Shown here: positions 57,357-64,000 of the stretch, one piece after another
Layout: the number at the start of each line of letters is the position of its first letter
Position numbering within the stretch: position 1 is the first letter of the stretch
Assembly (NCBI RefSeq): GCF_900141785.1
Contig: NZ_FQYP01000006.1
Location: 124,001-188,000, forward strand
Source of the DNA: Aquimarina spongiae
GTDB lineage: Bacteria; Bacteroidota; Bacteroidia; Flavobacteriales; Flavobacteriaceae
DNA: 64,000 nt
Direction: 5' to 3'
Notes under the pieces: generated by a model
Database searches by the model: none
What the model saw: the letters and a program-made list of their open reading frames with translations, nothing else
Told to the model about the DNA's origin: nothing
Translations under genes and position numbers: made by a program

Positions 57357-57802
57357 AATATTCTTAAATAAATTAATAGATGTTAAACTTTTAAGACAAT
57401 CTTAGGATTAAATGTATTTGATTAACATAAAGAGTTGTTAATCCGATTCTGTAAATGGTAGGTCATTTACTAAATATTCATGAAATTTTTCTCTTTCTGG
57501 TAATAAATATTGGTTATCCACAAGATTTCGAATTTGGAAAATGATAAAAACTTAACGATTTACTTAAACGTTTGAGAAAATTTAAGGTAGTTTTTTAGCA
57601 AAAATTTAAATCGCTATAAATCAATGTTTTATATTTATTTTTTAACAGCTTTTCATTTTTAACCTTCTTTTTTTGAGGGATCTCCTATAGTATTGATCTC
57701 TACTGATTTTTTTGAACGCCCTTGGTTACCACCTAATTTAGATCCTGAAATTTTCGCGAACAATCAAACTAAAACTTATTAATTAATCAAAACAAAGTCA
57801 GT
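57357..57802. other. Non-coding control region of the SusC/SusD operon
   Basis: This 446-base AT-rich gap lies between two divergent genes (psd on minus, susC on plus). No gene, tRNA or repeat was seen, and no exact TTG/TAnnTTTG pair was found by eye. Confidence 0.5.
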
Positions 57803-60800
57803 ATGAAAAATAGCTTACTTAAGATTCTATTTTGGGGGATCATCTTGACAGTAAGTAACTCCTATGCTCAAAGTGTTTCGGGGACAGTTACTGAGGAAAA
57901 CGGAACTCCAATACCTGGGGTAAATATTATAGTAAAGGGAACTACCGATGGTACTTCGACAGATTTTGATGGGAAGTATACCATCGATAACTTATCAGAA
58001 GGCGCCATCTTGGTGTTTAGCTCTTTGAGTTTTAAAACACAGGAAATTCTTGTAAATGATCAAACTACCATTAATGTGATCATGGTATCAGATACAGAAG
58101 CCTTAGGCGAGGTAGTAATTCTGGGTTATGGTCAGGTACAAAACAAAAAATCAGTTACTTCTGCGGTAAGTACGGTATCTACAGAACAAATAGAAAGAGT
58201 ACCGATTGCTCTGCCAGAAGCTGCATTGCAAGGAACAGCACCAGGAATTGCAGTTACGCAAACCTCTGGAGCACCAGGAGCGCCGCTTACGGTGAGACTA
58301 AGAGGTACTAGTTCTACTGGGGCTTCTACACCTCTATTTTTGGTAGACGGGCAGCAAGTACCTAACCTAAATCATATCAATGCCAGCGATATTGAAAGCT
58401 TCAGTGTGTTAAAAGATGCAGCATCTGCTTCTATTTTTGGAGCAAGAGGGGGGAACGGAGTTGTGCTAATAGAAACCAAATCAGGAAAAAGAAATCTTGC
58501 CGCTCCAAAAGTTTCGATAGATGGATATACAGGTTTTCAGTCTTTACTAAGGAAACCAGATCTAATGGACAAGAATCAGTATGTCCAGTATTTTAATGAA
58601 TTTCAGGCATCAAATGGAGGGACACAACTAACCGATGCAGAGATCGCCGCTTTACCTGATACAGATTGGTATGATGAGCTTTTTGATACTACTCCGATCA
58701 GTAATATAGCAGCTTCTGTAATAGGTGGAGGAGAAAAATATTCCTATGCAATTTCTGGAGGGATTTTTCAACAAGACGGTATGCTAGGCGGAAGAGAGAA
58801 CAAGTCTAATTTCGATAGAAAAAATGTTAGAATAAATTTTGAAACCGATATTCGTGAGAACTTTAATGTTGAGGTTAATGCGAATTTAGCAGATATTGAT
58901 CGTAACTTTTTGTTAGAAAATGCTGGAGTTACAGGAACATCAATCATTAACTTTATCAATGCGATGCCAGCGATTTACCCGGTTAATGATCCTAATGATC
59001 CATCGGTGCCGTTCAACCCGGGTAATCAAACCAACCCAGTTGTGGTAAATGGTGTAACCTTACCTGCACTGGGAGCGGTTGCAAATCCTGAATTGGCATT
59101 ATTGCTGAATAACAACAATACGCAAACTGCGGTAACCAATGCCAGTATAAAAGGAGATTGGGAGATTTTTGATAGATTTAGGCTGCAAGGAACTTATTAT
59201 CATTTTAATTCTGATGCATTTACCAAACAGTTTTTTCCTTCTTTCAATTTTCCGACGCAGGCGATTGCTTCTCCAAATGCAACCTTAATAGAAACAAGAA
59301 CAGAGATGGTGTTAAGACAGTTTGATGCTAATGTGAGATATGATTTTTTCCAAAACTCAGACCATAAATTGGACGCATTAGCTGGGTTTTCTACATACGA
59401 ATCAGATTTTTCTAATAGTACATTGTCTGGGGTTGGTTTTTTTGTAAATACACTAGATGAAGCAAACTTTGCATTGATTACAAATCCTTCAAGTATTACT
59501 GTAGCGCCTCCAGTGGAAACAGAGAATAACCTATTGGGTATTTATGGTAAGGTAAAATATAGCTACATGGATAAATACAATGTAGAAGCTACTTTACGTG
59601 CAGATTCATCCTCAAATTTTGGTGATGATAACAGAACTGGTATTTTCCCTTCGGTATCCGCGGGATGGGTGATTTCTGAAGAAAACTTCTTACAAGATTC
59701 TGAAGTAATTGATTTATTAAAGCTTAGAGCTAGTTGGGGTATTAATGGTAGTGACTTTATAGCGCCCTATCAATTCTCTCCGATCTTAAATGCCGGTTCA
59801 GGAACCAATTTTGGTGGAGGACTGAACCCAGGACTTACTCCTGCATTCTTACAAAACCCTGATGTAAAGTGGGAAGAAGTAGCGCAAACCAATATTGGTT
59901 TGGATATTAATGCCTTTAATAATGCTTTAGGAATTACTATAGATTACTACAATAAACAATCTTCTGATGTTTTAATTCCAATCGGGATACCTATATTCTC
60001 GGGATTCCCTGCACCTGCAACCAATATTGCTGATGTAGAAAACCAAGGTTTTGAATTTTTAGTTTCTTATCAGCAAACTTATAAAAGTGGATTTAGATGG
60101 CAATTGGGAGCAAACCTTGCAGTAAATAAGAACGAAGTAACCAGTATTGGTAATAACGGACAACCACTGCAAGGAGGAAACACTTTTGTCTTCAACGACC
60201 CTATTACACTTACTACTGAAGGAGAAGCCATTTCGAGTTTCTTTGGATTTGAGGTAGAAAGTATTGATGATGATGGCAATCTTGTGTTTAGAGATTTTGA
60301 TGGTGATGGTAATCCAGATAAAACATTTATAGGTAGTCCTCTACCAGATTTCACCTATGGAATCACATTGGATCTCGAATACAAAGGATTTGATCTTAGT
60401 ACCTTCCTATACGGATCCCAAGGAAACGACATTTTTGATGCTACGCTAAGACCGGACGGGGCATTTACCAATAGAAAAGAATCTTTTCTTACTAATGGAG
60501 TGGTTAATAGACTCGGTGGTTTTACCCCTCAGGTTTCTGACTTTTTCGTACAAGATGGTTCTTTCTTAAAAATGAAAACCTTGACTTTAGGATATTCACT
60601 TAAAGAGAGCTGGGTAGAGAGCATTGGATTAAATAGGTTAAGAATCTATGGAACTGCGCAAAACCTATTCTTAATAACAGATTATGATGGAACTGATCCA
60701 GAAATAGGAGAACAAGCTTCAGGAAACTCTTTGGATCTGGGTATAGACCGAGGGTTTAATCCTCAGCCAAGAACATTTTTATTCGGGTTTCAGCTAGAAT

Positions 60801-60805
60801 TCTAA
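57803..60805 (+). CDS. SusC/RagA-family TonB-linked outer-membrane protein
   Basis: This 1000-residue receptor imports oligosaccharides or other large nutrients across the outer membrane. Signal peptide to about 22 (NSYAQ), then the carboxypeptidase-like domain (about 25-105, GTVTEENGTPIPGVNIIVKG), the plug (about 110-225, ALQGTAPGIAVTQTSGAPGA and LFLVDGQQVP), and a beta barrel ending in Phe. This is the standard SusC layout. The susD gene follows 12 bases later, so the two form a pair. The sugar is not fixed by sequence; the following xylulokinase gene points to xylose or xylan. Confidence 0.95.
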   Translation: MKNSLLKILFWGIILTVSNSYAQSVSGTVTEENGTPIPGVNIIVKGTTDGTSTDFDGKYTIDNLSEGAILVFSSLSFKTQEILVNDQTTINVIMVSDTEALGEVVILGYGQVQNKKSVTSAVSTVSTEQIERVPIALPEAALQGTAPGIAVTQTSGAPGAPLTVRLRGTSSTGASTPLFLVDGQQVPNLNHINASDIESFSVLKDAASASIFGARGGNGVVLIETKSGKRNLAAPKVSIDGYTGFQSLLRKPDLMDKNQYVQYFNEFQASNGGTQLTDAEIAALPDTDWYDELFDTTPISNIAASVIGGGEKYSYAISGGIFQQDGMLGGRENKSNFDRKNVRINFETDIRENFNVEVNANLADIDRNFLLENAGVTGTSIINFINAMPAIYPVNDPNDPSVPFNPGNQTNPVVVNGVTLPALGAVANPELALLLNNNNTQTAVTNASIKGDWEIFDRFRLQGTYYHFNSDAFTKQFFPSFNFPTQAIASPNATLIETRTEMVLRQFDANVRYDFFQNSDHKLDALAGFSTYESDFSNSTLSGVGFFVNTLDEANFALITNPSSITVAPPVETENNLLGIYGKVKYSYMDKYNVEATLRADSSSNFGDDNRTGIFPSVSAGWVISEENFLQDSEVIDLLKLRASWGINGSDFIAPYQFSPILNAGSGTNFGGGLNPGLTPAFLQNPDVKWEEVAQTNIGLDINAFNNALGITIDYYNKQSSDVLIPIGIPIFSGFPAPATNIADVENQGFEFLVSYQQTYKSGFRWQLGANLAVNKNEVTSIGNNGQPLQGGNTFVFNDPITLTTEGEAISSFFGFEVESIDDDGNLVFRDFDGDGNPDKTFIGSPLPDFTYGITLDLEYKGFDLSTFLYGSQGNDIFDATLRPDGAFTNRKESFLTNGVVNRLGGFTPQVSDFFVQDGSFLKMKTLTLGYSLKESWVESIGLNRLRIYGTAQNLFLITDYDGTDPEIGEQASGNSLDLGIDRGFNPQPRTFLFGFQLEF

Positions 60806-60817
60806 AAACAAAACATC

Positions 60818-62518
60818 ATGAAAAATATAAAACTTAAAAATATTTCTTTCAAGGCCATTCTTGGGATATGTATGGTGACTTTTATGACCATTTCCTGTGA
60901 AGACGACTTTCTTGATAGAGAACCGATAACATCTTTAACTTCGGATGCGATACAGACCGAAGATGATATAGCTTCTTTAGTGATAGCAACGTATGATCCT
61001 TTGCGTTGGCAGGTAATAAACAACAATTTAGGACATCACTTTCCAGTCATGTTTCAAGGAATTCGTGCAGACGATGTATTCTCTCAGTGGGCTAATTTCT
61101 GGGTAGCAGGAAGGGTGTTTGATCAAAACCCAGTTCCACCTAATAACCCAAGTGTATTGGGATGGTGGAGAAAATGGTTTACCATGATATCTAGAGCAAA
61201 TACTGCAATTGGTGTTATCGAAGAATCTCCAGACGAAATCTATGCAGATCCTGTAGCTACCAAAGCACAATTAATTGCAGAGGCTAGATTTTTGAGAGGA
61301 TTGGCCTATTTAGAACTTGTGAAGAATTTTGGTGGAGTACCTGTAATTACAGAACGAATTACGGATGCCAATTTCGATTTCAAAATACCAAGAAGCACTG
61401 CTCAAGAAGTGTATGATAACGTAATAGAACCAGACCTATTAGCGGCAGCACAAGCACTACCGGCAACCGCAGCTCAGCAAGGGAGAGCGACTAGTGGAGC
61501 AGCATATGCATTTTTGGCAAAGGCACATTTGTATCAAGAAGAATATGCACAAACTGTAGAGTATACCGAAGAGGTAATGGCACTTGGATATAGTTTGGAG
61601 GAGAATTTTGGAGATAACTTTAGTCTTACCAACGAATATGGGAAAGAATCCATTTTTGAAATAGGATACGAGGCAAACATCATTTATAATAATTGGGAGT
61701 CTCCAGGAGGAATATTTAATCAAGGTTCTGCAACTCACCAGTTAATGGGATTCTTATTTAACAGTGGTGTTGGTAATAGTGCATTCGGAAACGCAGTGCC
61801 AAGACAAGAGTTAATCGACTTTTATGATGATTCTGACCAAAGAAAGAATGCTACATTTATTACACCGCTAACTGTCGATCTACCAACAGACTTGAATGGT
61901 GGTGTTCGTGGGCCTATAAGTTGTGGGTGTCAAATCGATCAATCTGACCAGTGTTTATTACCAGATCAGAGCAATTCTGGAGATTGGTTATTTGGTACAG
62001 ATACTTACGGCTTTTTCTGGCAAGTTTGCGATAATGCCGGTAACGTTTTACCATCGTGGATATCAAAAGCTACAATGAGAAAATATCATATTCCGGTATC
62101 AGTACAAGAAAACACATTGAATTTTGCAGATTCTCCATTAAACGAAAAAATGATGAGATATGCAGAAGTATTATTAATGCATGCCGAAGCTTCTATCTTG
62201 GGAGGAGGAGGAGACGGAGCGTCTTCTTTCCAACAAGTACTTGATAGAGCCTATGGGGCAGGTAATCCAGCAGCTCCTACATATACCTTTCAAGGTATTA
62301 AGGATGAAAGAAGGAGAGAGCTAGCTACCGAAGGTTGGAATCGATATACCGACTTGGTACGATGGGGAGATGCAGAAACGGTGTTAAACAATGTAGAAGT
62401 AGGAACTCAGTTTCAGAAAGTCTTTGTAGTAGGTAGAGATGAATTGTTACCTATCCCTCAGTCTGAAATTGATCAGGTAGGATCGGATATTCTACAACAA
62501 AACCCGGGATACAATTAG
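60818..62518 (+). CDS. SusD/RagB-family nutrient-binding lipoprotein
   Basis: This 566-residue lipoprotein (C27, TISCEDDFLD) caps the SusC barrel on the cell surface. It has the TPR-rich N-terminal part (AEARFLRGLAYLELVKNFGGVPV) and the C-terminal hallmark RDELLPIPQSEIDQ and LQQNPGYN. A Cys-rich loop (SCGCQIDQSDQC) near residue 370 is unusual and may form disulfides. It is paired with susC and ends before a terminator. Confidence 0.94.
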   Translation: MKNIKLKNISFKAILGICMVTFMTISCEDDFLDREPITSLTSDAIQTEDDIASLVIATYDPLRWQVINNNLGHHFPVMFQGIRADDVFSQWANFWVAGRVFDQNPVPPNNPSVLGWWRKWFTMISRANTAIGVIEESPDEIYADPVATKAQLIAEARFLRGLAYLELVKNFGGVPVITERITDANFDFKIPRSTAQEVYDNVIEPDLLAAAQALPATAAQQGRATSGAAYAFLAKAHLYQEEYAQTVEYTEEVMALGYSLEENFGDNFSLTNEYGKESIFEIGYEANIIYNNWESPGGIFNQGSATHQLMGFLFNSGVGNSAFGNAVPRQELIDFYDDSDQRKNATFITPLTVDLPTDLNGGVRGPISCGCQIDQSDQCLLPDQSNSGDWLFGTDTYGFFWQVCDNAGNVLPSWISKATMRKYHIPVSVQENTLNFADSPLNEKMMRYAEVLLMHAEASILGGGGDGASSFQQVLDRAYGAGNPAAPTYTFQGIKDERRRELATEGWNRYTDLVRWGDAETVLNNVEVGTQFQKVFVVGRDELLPIPQSEIDQVGSDILQQNPGYN

Positions 62519-62559
62519 GATTGTTGAATTAGCTTAATTCATTCAGTAAATTTTAATGT

Positions 62560-62609
62560 TAAAAAAGGAGTTATTTCTGTGCATAAAATGGCGAAATGCT
62601 CCTTTTTTA
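62560..62609 (+). terminator. Terminator after susD
   Basis: AAAAAAGGAG (62561-62570) pairs with CTCCTTTTTT (62599-62608), with a smaller inner ATTTC / GAAAT stem, and ends in a T-run. Confidence 0.65.
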
Positions 62610-62643
62610 TCTAGGCTATGATCTTAATAATAAAGTGGTTATC

Positions 62644-62674
62644 TTGATTTACGAAAATTACAAACCTAAGTTTC
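62644..62674 (+). promoter_or_regulatory. Promoter candidate before the FGGY kinase gene
   Basis: TTG at 62644-62646, a 20-base spacer, then TAAGTTTC at 62667-62674, one base off TAnnTTTG. It lies 72 bases before the start codon, so the kinase gene may be transcribed separately from susCD. Confidence 0.5.
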
Positions 62675-62745
62675 GGGGATTTTTAAGAAAGTAATTCCTT
62701 TTCCAAAGAAATAGTAGAAATTTTACCGCAAAGAAAAATCGTGAA

Positions 62746-64000
62746 ATGTATTATATAGGATTTGACATAGGGAGCTCTTCGATCAAAGCAGCACTGGTAA
62801 ATGCTGAAAATGGGAAGTCCATAGCTTCTGTAAATGAACCCGAAGAGGAGATGGATATCATTTCTGTCCAGAAAGAATGGGCTGAACAAAATCCAGAATC
62901 CTGGTGGGAGAATGTATGTAAAGCTTCTAAGAGATTACTGAAAGAAAATACAATTCGACCAGAGCAAATAAAAGGAATCGGAATTTCGTATCAGATGCAT
63001 GGCCTGGTGGTTGTAGATGAGAAAGGAGAGTTGATTCGGGATTCAATTATTTGGTGTGATAGCAGGGCAGTTGCAATAGGAAATAAAGCTTTTGAAGAGA
63101 TAGGGGAAGAAAAGTGTATGGAAAATCTATTGAATTCTCCAGCCAATTTTACCGCTTCAAAATTAAAATGGGTACAACAAAACGAACCTGAAAAATATGA
63201 GCGCATCCATAAATTTCTGTTACCAGGAGATTATATAGCGTTTAAATTTACAGGAATCATGAACACTACAACTTCAGGTCTCTCTGAAGGGACTTTATGG
63301 GATTTTAAAGACGATAAACCAGCAGATTGGTTACTAGAACATTATCACCTTGATGCGTCATTGATTCCAGATATCGTTCCTACTTTTTCGAATCAGGGAG
63401 AACTATCAGCAAAAGGAGCGAGCGATAGCGGGCTTAATCCGGGAACTCCTATTTTATATCGAGCAGGTGATCAACCCAACAATGCACTATCGCTTAATGT
63501 TTTTAAAGCGGGAGAAGTAGCTGCTACAGGGGGGACTTCTGGAGTAATCTATGCAGTTACCGATAGCCTTTCTGCTACAGAGGGACTTAAACTGAACAAT
63601 TTTGCGCATGTCAATCATTCACAAAACCAGCCCAGTATTGGTAAACTTTTGTGCATAAACGGAGCTGGAATTCAATATCGATGGTTGAAAAATAACCTGA
63701 ATCTGGAAACGAATTCATATCAAACCATGAATTCACACGCTTCAAAGGTGTCGGTTGGATCCAATAATCTACAATTAATTCCCTTTGGAAATGGAGCAGA
63801 GCGTATGTTTGATAATCAAACCATAGGAACTCATATCTGTAACCTAAATCTCAATAAGCACAATCGTTCACATATTTTTAGAGCAGCACTCGAAGGGATA
63901 GCCTTCTCTTTTGTGTATGGTATGGAAGTATTAAAAAAGGATAATACCACAATCAATGTGATCCGTGCGGGGAATGATAATTTATTTCGATCAGAAATCT
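62746..64000 (+). CDS. xylB: FGGY carbohydrate kinase, xylulokinase type (5' part)
   Basis: The gene opens at ATG 62746 and is still open at the window edge; 418 codons are present of roughly 490-500 expected. It has the FGGY start MYYIGFDIGSSSIKAAL (D7), the QMHG motif typical of xylulokinases, and the catalytic-base segment AGDQPNN with D242. A TGGTSGV phosphate-binding segment follows. It likely phosphorylates D-xylulose, or a related ketose, after sugar uptake by the SusC/SusD pair. A xylose isomerase gene would be expected just beyond the window. Confidence 0.88.
   Translation, partial: MYYIGFDIGSSSIKAALVNAENGKSIASVNEPEEEMDIISVQKEWAEQNPESWWENVCKASKRLLKENTIRPEQIKGIGISYQMHGLVVVDEKGELIRDSIIWCDSRAVAIGNKAFEEIGEEKCMENLLNSPANFTASKLKWVQQNEPEKYERIHKFLLPGDYIAFKFTGIMNTTTSGLSEGTLWDFKDDKPADWLLEHYHLDASLIPDIVPTFSNQGELSAKGASDSGLNPGTPILYRAGDQPNNALSLNVFKAGEVAATGGTSGVIYAVTDSLSATEGLKLNNFAHVNHSQNQPSIGKLLCINGAGIQYRWLKNNLNLETNSYQTMNSHASKVSVGSNNLQLIPFGNGAERMFDNQTIGTHICNLNLNKHNRSHIFRAALEGIAFSFVYGMEVLKKDNTTINVIRAGNDNLFRSEI

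Overview
The window looks like chromosome from a Bacteroidota bacterium of the family Flavobacteriaceae, probably marine. It is AT-rich. Several promoters fit the Bacteroidota form (TTG near -33, TAnnTTTG near -7). It also carries SusC/SusD, FecI/FecR, DUF4293, DUF3667, DUF1599, a DoxX/BT_3928-type protein and many lipoproteins with the lipobox-Cys/acidic pattern. The genus cannot be fixed from the sequence alone. No tRNA, rRNA, CRISPR array, insertion sequence or prophage was seen.

Layout. 1-4.6 kb: end of the spc/alpha ribosomal-protein operon (secY 3' part, infA, rpmJ, rpsM, rpsK, rpsD, rpoA, rplQ), with an internal promoter before rpmJ and hairpins in its untranslated gaps. 4.6-8.7 kb: carA, eno and a citrate synthase, with terminators after rplQ, eno and gltA. 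8.8-11.2 kb: two amidinohydrolase-fold genes (a DDAH-like protein and CtlX) followed by an Rrf2 regulator. 11.2-16.4 kb: a CpcT/CpeT-like lipoprotein, an SDR/DUF2867 protein, a 44-residue GG-leader peptide gene on the minus strand, argS and a GNAT acetyltransferase. 16.4-25.4 kb: a FecI/FecR/TonB receptor trio facing three lipoprotein genes, two of which are four-domain fasciclin (FAS1) proteins. 25.6-43.5 kb: mostly housekeeping genes (ffh, folD, msrA, rho, truA, folP-cdaA, tpiA, prmA, clpS) with small conserved Bacteroidota families between them.

43.9-56.3 kb is more accessory. It holds a HEIGH-type metalloprotease lipoprotein and a TetR / ABC / HlyD / TolC export operon whose ATPase domain has lost most of its usual catalytic motifs. 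It also holds a second TetR-controlled set (MMPL/RND exporter, LolA-like protein, small membrane protein, outer-membrane barrel) with four copies of a TTGAC-N5-GTCTA-type operator around it. 56.4-57.4 kb encodes phosphatidylserine decarboxylase. 57.8-64 kb begins a sugar-uptake locus: SusC, SusD and a xylulokinase-type FGGY kinase that runs off the window.

The least-explained items are the orphan RiPP-like precursor at 13.5 kb, the bulged hairpin in front of rpsD, the degenerate ABC transporter, and the operator set around the RND operon.
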